A stretch of 64,000 bases of DNA from Megamerina dolium (GCA_963854835.1 OY978526.1:47583140-47647139); one strand, 5' to 3'. Shown: positions 23,090-35,173, counted from the stretch's first letter. Program-made: numbers and translations. The notes: generated by a model not told the origin, from the sequence alone.

Positions 23090-24079
23090 TATGTGGCAAC
23101 TGAGGACGTTATATTGGATCTTTCTGGCAATTTGTGGATTCCATTCCAAAAGAGCTGCGCCGGCTTGGCGGCCAAGAATGAATCAAGCCAATTTTTAATT
23201 GACTGTTCTGATGTGAACCTTATTCCAGTGAGGGCGTTTTGCATCGATCGGAATAAATGGTAGTCGGACGGGGCAAGGTCTGGGCTATAAGGCGGGTGAG
23301 CCAAAACTTCCCAGCCGCTGTTTTCCAAATAGTTTTTGACCGCTGTTGCAACATGAGGCCGAGCGTTGTCATGATGGAAAATTATGGACTCATGTCTCAT
23401 ATTCCGGGCGTTTTTCGGTTATTGCTCTCTTCAAACGGATTAATTGTGTTCAGTAGCAATCTCCATTGATGGTTTCACCCAATTTTAGTAGCTCATAATA
23501 CAGCACACCCTTCTGATCCCACCAAATTCAGGGCATTACCTTCGCGCTATGGATATTCGGCTTTGCTGTTGATTTGGCTGGTTGGCCGGCTTTAACATAT
23601 GATTTTTTTGCGCTTGGGGCTGTCATAATGGATCCATTTTTCATCACCAGTAACAACCCGATGCAAAAATGACTTCTTTTTGTGGCGTTCAGCAACATTT
23701 CAGTTCAGCCTTTCAACGTCTCTCGGCTTCAGTTCATGTGCTTTTGAATGTATCCGGCTGCTTTTAAACGTTTTGAAATGGCTGCTTGAGTGACTCCCAA
23801 AGATTCTGCAAGCTCTCCTTGTGTTTGGCAACAATCTTCATCGAGTTCCAGTTCTTCATCTTCAAACTTTTTTGGCTGCCCAGGACGTTCCTCATTTTCA
23901 AAGCCAAAATGACCACTTCTAAATCGTGCAAACCACATTTGGCACGTTCGCTCAGCTAGAGCATGTTCATCATAAACTTCCACCAAAATACGATGACTTT
24001 CGGTAGCAGTTTTCTTCATATTAAAGTAATGAAGAAGAACTCCCCGCAAAAACACTCTTTCAGGCACAAAGTTCGACAT
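23089..24079 (-). pseudogene. Mariner transposase, frameshifted
   Basis: N-terminus MSNFVPERVFLRGVLLHYFN at 24079, then the helix-turn-helix region ending SLGVTQAAISKRLKAAGYI. The middle (23400-23729) is frameshifted but still encodes the TGDEKW region in pieces. The C-terminal part has [18 protein letters not shown] (second Asp) and [16 protein letters not shown] (third Asp), spaced as DD34D. It ends abnormally after KLPERS. The several frameshifts make it non-functional. Confidence 0.88.
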
Positions 24080-24251
24080 ATTTGAGTGAAAAAAAATTAG
24101 TGTTGTTTACGGTGCAAATGAATAACATATACTGAGAAAGACGCACAATGACAATAGCTTTTCAACGCATGTTCGGAATATTGGAACGATGGAATAATAA
24201 TCAAGTTACGCCATCTCTTATCAAACCGCACGAATTAAGTTATAGATCCAA
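23089..24251 (-). mobile_element. Mariner (mauritiana-like), degenerate
   Basis: The right end (5' end on the minus strand) starts TTGGATCTATAACTTAATTC next to TA at 24252-24253. It has the same 5' region as the inverted mariner at 6.3 kb, including AGATGGCGTA and GTAAACAACA. The 3' terminal repeat is not recognisable. The transposase is broken in the middle. Confidence 0.8.
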
Positions 24252-24253
24252 TA

Positions 24254-25033
24254 CTAAAAGACAGCGGTCAGGTAAGGATAGACTGATTGATTTTGCGATA
24301 TTTGCACCTTTTTTGCTCTAACGAGCTCCGCTTGTAAAGTAATTTAAGTATTTAAATTCAAAATTTAAGCATTTAAAAATATTGAATATTTGTGAGGCCC
24401 AAAGATTTGGGTGCTCACGTCAGATTTTATTTGGTTAAGTTTGACCGATCTGAAATAAAACACTGAAAATTGTTTTATAAAACTAAAACAAATAGTTTTC
24501 AATTAATTCAAAAGGTTTTAATTCAAAGTTTAATGAGTGTGGTGAGGATTTCAAGATTTCCCTATTTTAATTTATTACTCTTTAACACAATATTTTGCAT
24601 TTCATGGAACTATTTGATATAATTAGGAGCTATTTTTCCCCTTTCGATTTCAATTCCAATGGCAGCAAAAATTTATATATAAGTTTCTTGTTTCGAACAA
24701 AAAATGTGGAGCCAATATCGAAAACTGTACCATAAAGAGGTTGAAGAGATATTAAACATTTGGAAACAAAGGTGGTGAAAAGAAGAGAGACAAGGAAGTA
24801 GCAAGGTTTTGGTGAGACGGTGAGGGGTGTGTAGTGCGGTGATTGGTTACGGTGTGATGGGGGTTGGTACGCAATAATAAGATGAAAATGACGTATAAGA
24901 AAAAATGTAGATGAATGATTTTTAAATATCTATATATTATTATTCTTCTTTTTTAACAAGCCCATTGGCCAAGGGAGGATCTAACACGTAACCAGGGGGA
25001 TCAGGTTACGCCAGTGAATAAAGATGACATATA
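24254..25033. other. Unassigned
   Basis: No motif or family repeat seen. Confidence 0.4.
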
Positions 25034-26339
25034 AAGGGTTATCCATTTTCCGGTTTCAAAAGTAAATGTAAATAAAACACATATAAAATATTTTTTATCA
25101 TGATATTTCTTTTTTATTATAAAGTTTGAACGTTGACATTATGTGTGAAATACTACATCATTTAAATGACCACCACGCGAATTGTTGCAAGCATCGATTC
25201 TTTTGAGGTAATTTTCGACCACTTTTTGACACATATTGGGCGGTATCTCAGCCATAACGTGACGAATGTTGGTTTTTAGGTGCTCAAGAGTTAAAGGTTT
25301 ATCTGCATAAACAGGGTCTTTCGCGTAGTACAACAAAAAAAAGTCAAGCGGTGTCAAATCGCATGATCTTGGTGGCCACTTGATATCGCCACGACGAGAA
25401 ATTACGCGGCCAGAAAATTTCTCTTGCAATAAAGCCATATTCGCTCGAGTTGTGTGGCATATGGCACCGTCTTGTTGAAACCACATATTCTCTAAGTCGT
25501 ATTCTTCAATAGCAGGCAAAAAAAAGTCATTTATCATATGACCATAACGCTCCGAATTGACGGTGACAGTCGTTCCATCGTCGTTTTCAAAGAAGTAAGA
25601 TCCAATAACACCTTCGGACCAAAGAGTGCACCAAGCAGTGACTTTTTGTGGATGTAGTGGCCTCTCTTCAATTACTTGAGGATTCTCAGAACCCCAAATA
25701 AGACAATTTTGTTTATTAACATACCCACCGATTGAGAAATGTGCTTCGTCGCTGAAGAAAATTTTGTTCGAAAAATCGTCGTCCACCGCCTGGTGTTCAA
25801 GCACCCATTCGACGTATCTCCGACGTTGTGAATGGTCAGCTGGCTGCAGTTGTTGTGTGAGCTGGATTTTATATGGATGTAGGTGTAGATCCAAATGCAA
25901 AATACGCCATAATGTGCAGTAAGACAGTCCTAATTCCTGAGAACGACGAGGAATCGACACATTCGGGTCTTCGGCAACACTTTCACTTACAGCAGCGATA
26001 TTTTCGGTGGTACGAGCGAAACGATGATGCACAGGCCTTACAATATCTGTAACCGATCCAGTCTCTTCATATTTCTTCACAATTTTGCCAATTGCTTGCG
26101 TAGTTGGACGATTATGTAAACCATAATCTCCTCTTAAAGCACGATATGTGGCTGTGGCAGAATCACCATTTTTGTAGTAGGTTTTTACAATTTTAATGCG
26201 TTGTGCGATAGTTAAGCGATCCATTTTCGCAAATGTCAGACTTTGAACTGAAAAAGAAAGAAATTGTTTCAACAATTAAGTTTGACAGATGTCGAATTCT
26301 AGCCCTATACTTTTGAAACCGCGAAATGGATAACCCCTT
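25034..26339 (-). mobile_element. DD41D IS630-Tc1-mariner element, copy 2, both ends present
   Basis: The left terminal repeat AAGGGTTATCCATTTTCC at 25034 continues as GGTTTCAAAAGTA. The right end is its inverse with a few differences: read on the minus strand from 26339, AAGGGGTTATCCATTTCG, then CGGTTTCAAAAGTA. The inverted repeats are about 30 bp. The left flank is TA; the right flank does not give a clean TA. It is very similar to copy 1 over the shared length. Confidence 0.88.
25139..26224 (-). CDS. DD41D transposase (rosa-like), copy 2, triad intact
   Basis: Cut-and-paste transposase of 361 codons, start taken at MDRLTIAQRIKIVK (26224). A 17-codon upstream extension is open but unlikely to be used. 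The N-terminal DNA-binding part has helix-turn-helix-like segments (TQAIGKIVKKYEETG, SIPRRSQELGLSYCT). Catalytic residues are all present: FSDEAHFS (Asp about 159), WFQQDGAICHTT (Asp about 252) and CDLTPLDFFLL (Asp about 294), with 41 residues between the second and third. LWG after the third Asp, seen in copy 1, is LLY here, which may weaken the protein. Together with both terminal repeats this is the best candidate in the window for a recently active DNA transposon. Confidence 0.9.
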   Translation of the reverse strand: MDRLTIAQRIKIVKTYYKNGDSATATYRALRGDYGLHNRPTTQAIGKIVKKYEETGSVTDIVRPVHHRFARTTENIAAVSESVAEDPNVSIPRRSQELGLSYCTLWRILHLDLHLHPYKIQLTQQLQPADHSQRRRYVEWVLEHQAVDDDFSNKIFFSDEAHFSIGGYVNKQNCLIWGSENPQVIEERPLHPQKVTAWCTLWSEGVIGSYFFENDDGTTVTVNSERYGHMINDFFLPAIEEYDLENMWFQQDGAICHTTRANMALLQEKFSGRVISRRGDIKWPPRSCDLTPLDFFLLYYAKDPVYADKPLTLEHLKTNIRHVMAEIPPNMCQKVVENYLKRIDACNNSRGGHLNDVVFHT

Positions 26340-28182
26340 ATTTTCGGAAAACTTTCTATCTATATGCAGAATGCAGACTCCAAGGTAATGCTCTAATTGT
26401 AGTTCATCGTACATGATGATAACAATCCAAAAAATCGCAGTAGCAAGGGTCGCGAAAGGGAAAAGGGAAAATAACTGTAGTCATTGCGTAGTCATTGCTG
26501 CAGGTCAAACTAAAACAGTTTATTTGGGCTATTAAACGAATGTGGAGTAATAATTCAGTAAAATATATATATATCCCATAGTTAGGATCTAAAGTGCAAG
26601 GCGATTATAATTGTGGCGATTTTTACTAAGAAATGACTATAAATAAATGGAAAGGAATATACCTTAAAACTTGTTGTTATACATTTGAGATGATTTTCCT
26701 TGAACATACTGTACGATATATACTGTCTGGTATTTCTATTTCCGTTTTGTTTGTTCATTATCCAAAAGCATCAACAACTTACTCACTTACCGAGTAGATA
26801 ATGAGAAAGAATACATAAATAAGCAATCACAGATGATAGAGTTAGTCTGTCATAGCACAAACTTCAATATTCAACATCAGTAAGCAATATTTTTAATATA
26901 GCTTTCTTTCTTTCTATTTTGTTTGCTGTTGTTGTTTTTATATTAACCTCAGTAAACTATATATTAGTTTAAAACCGAGCTCTAATTACTTTGCTGTTTA
27001 AATGACCACAAAATTATCATTTTACGATTTTTCTCATATTCAAGTATAAACAATTTAGTTAGTGAAGTATCTGCTCATTTCTGACTTCACGACATTCAGA
27101 AGGGGTTTTAAAGTGAATCAGTTTTTGCTTATTCTATTCTCCAGACCTGCTAATCTGCAAAGGTAAGGAATTAGTTTCTTTTCCTAAAGAGTACATGGTA
27201 GGAGTGTAGCAGATGTGTAAGAGTGGCCAACCTTACAAAAAACAGCGGTCTCTGTGGCCGTATTTTCTGGCCAAAATCGACTTTTGTAAGTTTCGACTAT
27301 TGGATTCTTCAAAGAAGCAAAATACATATTTGTGTTTTGCTTGAAATTCCAAACTGTTATTTTACTACTTGGATTTGAATATAAAATCAGAAGAATTAAT
27401 AAAAAGGTAAAATTAGATATTAACACTGACACCAACTAACACAGCATTATAAATTCACACATTATTCAATTATTTCAAACAAAATTTTACAAAATGTGGT
27501 CCAATTTGACTTGTAATTACCAATTTTACGTAGAACTGATTCTGTTTGTATGCCTTCGTATTCTTGTATTATAAAAGTTGTGCAATTGTGATAGTACATA
27601 CTTTGCCCTCTTTTGGACTATTTTAAAAAATCCACATTTTTCTTATATGAATAACTTCACTATGTGCGAATCGTTGAATTCTTCGTTTTTGGAAAGGAGT
27701 GTCCAGCAAAAATATGTATGCTATTATCGATTATTTGTTAAAATGAAGTTATCGACGATTAGATCCGTAGATCCCTTATGGTAATGAAAAGCAAAGAAGA
27801 GAAGCTGCGCAGCTATATCGAAAGAGTAACCCGTCAGATTTGATTTAATTTCGCGTAGAAGAGGTCGACTAGATTTAGTTGTCACTTTTAACAATACTTT
27901 GGAAAATCCAGCGGAGGCTTCTAAAATAAGGAAGGTATTAGAAAAAGCAAACAACGGGGAAAATCAAATATGCTGCTCTACAGACGAGACCTTGGCTTTC
28001 CTGTTGAAAATAATCTTACGAAGCAGCAATAAAGTAGCATTCAAATTAAAAACCGTAGTCGAAAGTATTAATATGAACAGATTTTGGATGAGAAATGTGA
28101 ATGCAAAATGAAGAATATTTGGCAAACGTTTTCTTAAAAATGTTGTCGAATCACACACCCGAAGGACACAATAAGTTAATTA
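26340..28182. other. Unassigned
   Basis: AT-rich. A plus frame just left of the next mariner (28108-28182, including NEEYLANVFLKMLSN) could be the end of something coding that the mariner interrupted, but I do not recognise it. Confidence 0.35.
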
Positions 28183-29286
28183 TAAGGTCTAGTAAAAAGA
28201 AATCCATTATTTTTGCATTAATTTGAAGGTTAAATATGCACCGTTGTGTTCGATAACTTGTTGCCATGTTGAAGGTAGTTTCATAATGCCACTCTCACAG
28301 AAACCATCGCCCCTATTGGCAGAAAACTGCTACAGTCGATTTTCACATGCTTCTCTTGAGGCGAATTTTACACCAGCAAAATCATTCGCCATAGACAGGA
28401 ACAGGTAGTATTCACGTGGTGCCAGGTCCGGACTATAAGGTGGATGCATAAGAACCTCAAAATCAAACTTCCGGAACTTCTGGGGAGTCACTAATGATGT
28501 GTGTGGCCTGGCGTTGTTCTAATGGAACACAATTCCTCTCCTAATGGCCAAAGCTGGTCGCTTCTGGGCGATTGCTTTCTTCAGACGGTCCAATGATTGA
28601 CAGTACATGTCCGAATTAAGAGTGCGGCTGTAGGGAGCAGCTCATAGTAGATGATTCCCTGCCAATACCACCAAACACATAGCAAAACCTTCCTGGCCGT
28701 CAATCATGGCTTGGCCACCGTTTGCGCTGGCTCACCATGATTCGACCACGATTGTTTTCACTTGACGTTGTCGTAAGTGACCACTTTTCATAACCAGTAA
28801 CCATCCGCTTCAGAAATGGATCGATTTTGTTGTGATTCAACAGCGATTCGCAGATGGAAATTCGGTCCAGGAGGGTTTTTTGCGTTAACTCGTGTGGCAC
28901 TCATACATCGAGCTTCTTTTTGTATCCAGCTTTATTTAAATGATTTCAAACGATTTTTTGTGCAATGTTTAGCTCCTGGGCAATAAAAACAGTGCTTACA
29001 TGACGGTCAGACTCTACTAATTCCATTATTTTATCGATATTTTCGACAATTGGCCTTCCAGAGCGTGCGTATTGGCGCGTATTCTCTTTACTGGTGTCCA
29101 TTTTTGACGCGTGCTCAAACAATACTGAGTCAAGCAATCACAAAACTGCCTGAAAAGTTTATTTCGTACAAAATCCTATCTTTCTAACGCCATACATCAT
29201 AACCCAAAGGCACTTATACGAGACGAGATACGGATTACTAAAGCCAACTATTGGAAAAATAATGGATTTCTTTTTGCTACACCTGA
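28183..29286 (-). mobile_element. Mariner (mellifera-like family), near full length, copy B
   Basis: The ends match the deletion derivatives at 3.0 and 34.3 kb: left AGTAAAAAGAAATCCATT, right (minus strand) AGGTGTAGCAAAAAGAAAT. About 1.1 kb, near the full length of a mariner. The transposase is broken. Confidence 0.82.
28225..29104 (-). pseudogene. Mariner transposase, catalytic residues mutated
   Basis: It starts MDTSKENTRQYAR, then a deletion joins to SGRPIVENIDKIMEL and the helix-turn-helix SDRHVSTVFIAQELNI. After a frameshift: PHELTQKTLLDRISICES and the first catalytic motif as TGYEKW, where the Asp of TGDEKW is Tyr. The second motif region (HQDNARPH type) is frameshifted near 28500. The third motif reads YSPDLAPREYYLF, with Glu for Asp. 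Dead, but the source family of copies A and C. Confidence 0.82.
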
Positions 29287-29409
29287 TATCTCAGTGATGT
29301 AAACTGTAAAGAGAATCATATTTAATGCAAAGCCATTTGTAAGTCCTTAAATAGAAGTAGTGTAGTTCACTTAAGTTACAAGAAAGATATTAAAAAGTCT
29401 AGGTACGAA

Positions 29410-29782
29410 TGCCTCGGATGAGCGAATGCTTGGAGTTTTCGAGAGAACAGTCCTACGCAAGATCTTTGGACCTATTTGCGTTGGTGGCGAGTACCGAATA
29501 AGATACAACCATGAGCTGTATGAGCTGTATGCCGATATTGATATAATAAAGCGCATGAAAATCCAGCGGCTGGCTAGGTCATGTCGAGCGAATGGAAGAA
29601 CACGCTTAAGCTAAGAAGGTGTTATATTCGGAACCCGCTGGAGGACGTCGCAGAAAAGGAAGACCTAACCTCCGGTGGAAAGACCAAGTACTGGAGAACC
29701 TGACAGCGCTTGGAATTTCTAACTGTTATTTTCGGCCTAAATCGATATTCGGTTGTTATGGCCACATAAGTAAGTAAGTTAG
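29410..29782 (+). mobile_element. RTE-like LINE 3' fragment (copy c), with 10-bp target duplication
   Basis: Starts in the codons for DERMLGVFERTVLRKIFG and ends with the GTAA-type tail (ATAAGTAAGTAAGTTAG). TAGGTACGAA flanks it on both sides (29400-29409 and 29783-29792). The RRRRGRPNLRW region is frameshifted by small deletions and the C-terminus is cut short. Confidence 0.85.
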
Positions 29783-29792
29783 TAGGTACGAA

Positions 29793-30109
29793 ATAAAGAT
29801 GACTAGAACACAGTTGGAAAAAAAAGAAAAATAGATAATAGATAAATTGGAAGTTGGAGATTTTGCCAGCACTAGCGCCCACCGACGGCAGCACTTATTC
29901 TGCCAGCTTTCATCAGATTCAGATTGAAATTTTCTGTTTCCGAATATTTGATATTAATCTAGACGGAATATTTTTGTTTAATTCTTATCAAAGTAATAAC
30001 TTGTTTTACCACTAAACCACTGCAACTTTTTCGGAAAATCGTTTTAGCTATCCCAAAAACATATGATACATATAAAATTTCGAATTGATATATCGTTGTT
30101 TTAATTTTG
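29793..30109. other. Unassigned
   Basis: Nothing recognised. Confidence 0.4.
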
Positions 30110-30420
30110 GTCAAAATATAACGATGCTGAGGCATTGAGAAATATCTTGTTTCTTAAGGTCAGTAAGTTTATAGGTGAATAAATTGCTGAATACAGACCA
30201 GAACAGCTTCGGCGTACTACAGATGAGAGAATCTCTCTTTATTTTCTGAATGATGTTGGAAGTAATTTCGACCAGAATATGTTTGCAAGGGCCTATAACA
30301 ATCTCCAACAATTTGTTGTCTTCATTTGGCACTCCACTTGTGACCTGTCTTGCAAGCTGGTCTGCTAAACAATTTCCCTCAACACTCCTGTGTTCACATG
30401 TCTAGCATAGAAGTATATTA
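30110..30420 (-). pseudogene. LINE RNase H C-terminal relic
   Basis: The minus strand reads CEHRSVEGNCLADQLARQ, the final RNase H motif in which the Asp of LADQLA is catalytic, followed by TSGVPNEDNKLLEIVIGP. In LINEs of the I/Loa type this is followed by a CCHC end, which is not seen here. The frame is open at 30111-30332 but upstream motifs are missing. Confidence 0.5.
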
Positions 30421-31455
30421 TGTTATTTTGTCATCTCCAAAAGATATTTGACGGTCTTCGTATACCAAACGGAATGTTATCGAATTTCTTCTCGCAAAAA
30501 AGTCCAGGTGCTTTAGCATTAACTATAATCAGTTTTTAGACGTGTACTTTTGACATGATGGAAGAGCTTATGACAATCTTTTTGGAGAGTACTAGCTCTG
30601 GTTTCCACCAAGATGGTCAACTAAAAAGTTGTACCCTTGGACAGGAGAGTTTAATGGATTCGAAAATTAATAAATCTTCTGATAACACATTTACTAAGTT
30701 AAAAAATGTTTGCTCATTTAAAATACAACAAAAAAGGAGTTTAAATATTTCAAAAATAATTTTCAAGCACACATAAAGTGAAATGAAGTGGACAAATAAA
30801 ATATCGATAGGCTACTGTGTTATTTTATGTGTGCTTAATACTCGTAGCTGTTTGTCGCCTCATATGTGATATCATCATATATTGTATGAGCAAGTTATTG
30901 CGTACTCATCTGTACAAATAAATACACGTGGCTACATATGTTTGTAAATTTAAGAAATAGGAAATAAATGAGAGATACAAAATATATACGGCTAATTTGG
31001 TAAACAGCATAAAAAGGTTCATTCACATTTATGTTGAAATCAAATGAAAGAAACCCAAAAAATCAGCGATGATTAAATGAAATAACAATACAAATAAAGA
31101 GCGATAATATACATTCATATGAGCATATATATATGTGCAGATATAGAGATGGAAGTGAGTAAAATATTATTTCCATTCTGCACATGAGTCTACTCATAGT
31201 ATGTGTATACAAAAATATACGTATTTTTTATAAACAACCTATGTCAACATTAAAAGTTCAGTTGTTTTTGAAGGAAAAGTAATTTTTATCTTAACCTACC
31301 ATTTTTTGGTATTTTAATACAAGAACACGTGTGAGACAAACACATTAACTTCAAGATAAACGTTTTTGTGCTACTACAGAGTGCTTTTAAATCAGAATGG
31401 AAATAAATCACGAATTTTGTGTAATAACGATCGATTAATATGGTTTAATTTTAAG
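30421..31455. other. Unassigned
   Basis: AT-rich, with no recognisable feature. Confidence 0.4.
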
Positions 31456-31459
31456 AGTT

Positions 31460-31620
31460 TTGCTGTAGGGGAGCAGCTTATAGTCGAGGATTCCCCGCTG
31501 ATCCCACCAATCACACAGGTAAACCTTTCTGCCTTTTTTGCTGCTTGAGCCAAGCAATTTTAAAACTGCCTAAGAAATTTTGTAGTACGCAAGCTTATCT
31601 CTATAGAAGTAGTTGTATAG
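31460..31620 (-). pseudogene. Mariner fragment with an internal deletion
   Basis: On the minus strand CDWWDQRGILDYKLLPYS matches the mariner transposase segment after the first catalytic Asp (equivalent DNA near 28640 in copy B). It is joined to DNA matching the extreme 5' region of copy B (29130-29180), so about half the gene is missing. Confidence 0.6.
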
Positions 31621-31664
31621 AATATTTGAGTACTGCTCAAGTGCAGCTAAGGACCAGTATAGAA

Positions 31665-32874
31665 CTTACTTACTTACTTATGTGGCCATTACAACCGAAA
31701 ATCAATTTTGGCCGAATCTAGCATACTTCGCCAGCCAACTCTTTCCTTCGCTAGTTGGTGCCAGTTAGAAATTCCAAGCGCTGACAAGTTCTCCAGTACT
31801 TGAACTTTCCACTGGAGGTTAGATCTTCCTCTTCTGCGTCGTCCAGTGGGTTCCGAATATAACACCTTCTTAGCCGGAGCGTGTTCTTCCATTTGCTCGA
31901 TATGACCTAGCCAGCGAAGCCGCTGGATTTTGATGCGCTTTACTATCTCAATATCGGCATACAGTTCGTACAGCTCATGGTTGTATCTTATTCGGTACTC
32001 TTCACCAACACAAATAGGCCCAAAGATCTTGCGTAGGACTTTCCTCTCGAAAACCCCAAGCATTAGCTCATCCGAGGTGGAAATTGTCCAGGCTTCAGCG
32101 CCATATGTAAGGACAGGCATGATGAGAGACTTCTAGAGTGTAGTTTTCGTTCTTCGAGAGAGGGCTCGACTTCTCAATTGCTTACTCAGTCCAAAGTAAC
32201 ACCTGTTATCAAGAGTTATAATACGTATGATCTCCAGATTGACGCCATTACAGTTGTTGATGCTGGTTCCAAGATAGACAAAGTCTCTTACTTCTTCAAA
32301 AGCGTAGTTGTCAACAGTGACGTGCTGTCCAAGACGCCGGGACTCTTTGTTTGTTGACACTAGATACTTCGTCTTGCTCTCGTTCACCGTAAGACCCATC
32401 CGACACGGCTCTCTTTTCAACTCTGAGAATGCTGCACTCTCTGCTCGCGTGTTCATGCCGATTATGTCAATATCGTCGGCATAACAGCATGACACTTTTG
32501 TGTCATAATAAGATTGAAGAAGTCGCACGATATCGAATCACCTTGATTGATACGCAGTTCGGTATAAAACGGCGAGGAGAGGTCTTTCCTAATTTTCACT
32601 GCACAACGGAAGTTACACAGTGTCATTCTGCAAAGCCCAATGGCATTGTTGTGTAGAAGTAATACCTTACCGGACTATCGAAAGCGGCTTTATAATCAAC
32701 AAATAGATGGTGTGTGTCGATCTGTTTTTCTTGGGTCTTCTCCAGGATTTATCCGACCATATTCTGCTTATGAGCTGGTGCATGCTGGTAAACAGCTCAT
32801 CCCCTCCGGTCTTAAACAACTCGGCAAGGAGGTCATCACCACCTGCAGCTTTGTTGTTTTTCACCCTAGAAATG
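31665..32874 (-). mobile_element. RTE-like LINE (copy d), with 8-bp target duplication
   Basis: GTATAGAA occurs at 31657-31664 and 32875-32882. The TTAC tail is at 31665-31680. The minus strand encodes, 5' to 3', AELFKTGGDELFTSMHQLIS, a gap where the core is deleted, then YADDIDIIGMNTRAESAAFS, KYLVSTNKESRRLGQHVTVD and, after a frameshift at 32130, TYGAEAWTISTSDELMLGVF to the C-terminus. The catalytic YADD is present but motifs A and B are mostly deleted. Non-functional. Confidence 0.85.
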
Positions 32875-32882
32875 GTATAGAA

Positions 32883-33949
32883 TAATAACGTATTTTAGTG
32901 TTTTTTTTTTTGTTTGTTTTGTAATTCCCTGCTCTGCATTCAAATTGTACGTATAAGTGGCAATACATTAGCATGTCACGTATACGCAAAAATTGCGAGA
33001 TGTATTCATGGAACATAATTTGTAATTTAATGCAAGTATTAAATCATACTGGCATGATTTAACTTGAACAAAATGGAACTTATTCCATGGCTGATAAGTA
33101 AAAATATATTCTATAGCTGTTACCAAAAATTATGTACATCTTTAACTGGGTTACATATGTGCATAAATATGAATATAATAGAATGTATTTATTGCTTTTT
33201 CTTCATCTTCACTCTCTTTGGAATATACATATATTTATTTTGTATATAATTCTGCCTCCTTTGTTTTTCGCATGTGTGTTCGTTTTACTTAAACTTCTCC
33301 CTTGCGACACATGTGTCATTAGCAATATTTCACTGCTGAAAATGAAGTTGATTTGTATATACAGAAGTACAAAGCAGAAATATGTTGCTTTTACTATAAA
33401 ATGCACTCTGTATCTTCCTGCCTGTCTGGTTTCTATTTTATTTTTATTTATTTCTTTAGTTTTTTTTCCTTACCACAGTTAACTACCATAGCTTCTATTT
33501 GTAGCGATTGTTGATGTTATGTGTATGAATACTGTCAAGATTATGTAATGGCAGATAGTGCGTTGTTGTTATTATTAAATTTAATTGTCTTTTCTTGACT
33601 AGACTGGTTTCACATACACATTCCCATACACAGAATAACATTTTAATTAGAATGGTCCCTATCAGCTGACTTTTGGATTCATTTAAGTACAACTCACGGG
33701 GGAAAATAATTATTTTTTCGAAATATAATATTAAGCATTTTGTGTGTGATAAACGGTTCTTCATAAATTATAACATAGTGGCCTAATAAGTAAAATTTGC
33801 GGACATAGGCAACACACGCCCATTATTTTATATAGCTGCCATACAAGGCCTTGGAATTTCTTTCAACGAAGCACGATGCAAACAAACTTTTTCAGTCACT
33901 TACAAGCTGTCATTCACGGACATCGATAAGCAATATTTACGCTTTATTT
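32883..33949. other. Unassigned
   Basis: T-rich. The hydrophobic 116-codon frame at 33132-33482 follows the T-rich composition and has no motif. Confidence 0.4.
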
Positions 33950-34348
33950 TTGAGACAACGAAATTGATCAAGTGATAAGTGTATAAGTTATAAAATAGTT
34001 AGAAAGTGGTTTGAAAGATTTCATTATGGCAAGTTTAGTATTGAAGACAATCCACGCAGTGGGTCACGAAATGTTATAGAAGAAGGAATTCAAACTTTAC
34101 TCAGTGGAAATCCATGTAAAACTGACAATGAACTTGCACCACTGTTAGAAGTATCACAGCAAGCAATTTCAGTTCAGTTCGATTGTATGCAATGGGAAAT
34201 ATCCAGCAGGAAAGAAAATGGGTTCCTCATAAACTAATCGAAGAAAACAAAAAACGAAGAATTGACTTCTTGTTCTGTATGTACTTGACTTTGAATTTGT
34301 TTGTTGTTAGCTCGCTGTTAACGTTCTTAGTGTAAACATATGTAAATA

Positions 34349-34672
34349 TTAGGTGTAGTAAAATAAAATCCACTACTTTTCCAATATATGGCTTTAGTAT
34401 TTTGTATCTCGCGTTATATAAGTGCGATCGTGTCACACTAGATGGCGTTAGAAAGATAGGATTTCGTACTAAATAAACTTCTCATGCAGGTTTATGATTG
34501 CTTAACTCAGTATTCTTTGAGATGGACACCAGTAATATTTTACAGGGTTTTTTTCGATAAAGGCGAAAACGCAAGCCAATAAACATTGCACAAAAAACCG
34601 TTTGGAACCATTTAAGTAAATAAAACCTTCAATTTAATGCAAAAATAATGAATTTCCTTTTACTACACCTAA
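34349..34672 (+). mobile_element. Mariner deletion derivative (MITE-like), copy C
   Basis: 324 bp, with TTAGGTGTAGTAAAA at the left and TTTTACTACACCTAA at the right, flanked by TA (34347-34348, 34673-34674). It keeps the 5' region up to GAGATGGACACCAG and the 3' region from TTGCACAAAAAACCGTTTGG. The middle of the gene is gone. Same family as 3009-3486 and 28183-29286. Confidence 0.9.
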
Positions 34673-35139
34673 TATGTTGAGTGTGGTCAGCTAAAAAGGC
34701 AAAAGTGAGCAGTAGGCAATTTGTATAAAATGTGTTATTATTTACATGATGATACAAAGTATTCACATTCTATGTGGATCACTTCGAACAAAGAATAAAA
34801 TAAATATTTACACAATTGACCCAGATATGATTAGCTTGGTTCAAATTGCAAATTAATTGATTTAATTGAAATAATGAATTGGTCAGCAAATCTGCAATTT
34901 GAATTAGCACTGTTTTCTGATTGATTAACTGAAGTAAAATAGAATAAGAATTACAATAATGTATAACAGTTAGGTTTTATTATAATATAGAAAGAATTCG
35001 TGAAAAGCAATCTAACTAATAAGTTTAATTTTTGCTCATGTAAGTGCGGCATCTTTGCCATATATTTATAATCTTGCGTGGCACGCTTTGTATGCCAAAA
35101 ACACTAAGTTTCCTTTTCATTTTGTTATCCTTACATGGC

Positions 35140-35173
35140 ATGTTATACATGGCAATCCTACCATGTATAACAT
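35140..35173. repeat. Perfect 13-bp-stem hairpin
   Basis: ATGTTATACATGG (35140-35152) and CCATGTATAACAT (35161-35173) with an 8-nt loop, in the DNA that separates the two halves of the split mariner. Confidence 0.85.

Noticed and set aside
24921..25033. Inverted or direct extension of the DD41D element to the left
   Set aside because: Similarity to the right terminal repeat starts only at 25034. No support further left.
33132..33482. 116-codon hydrophobic frame, membrane-protein-like
   Set aside because: T-rich composition alone produces Phe/Leu/Ile runs. No start context, motif or neighbour supports a gene.
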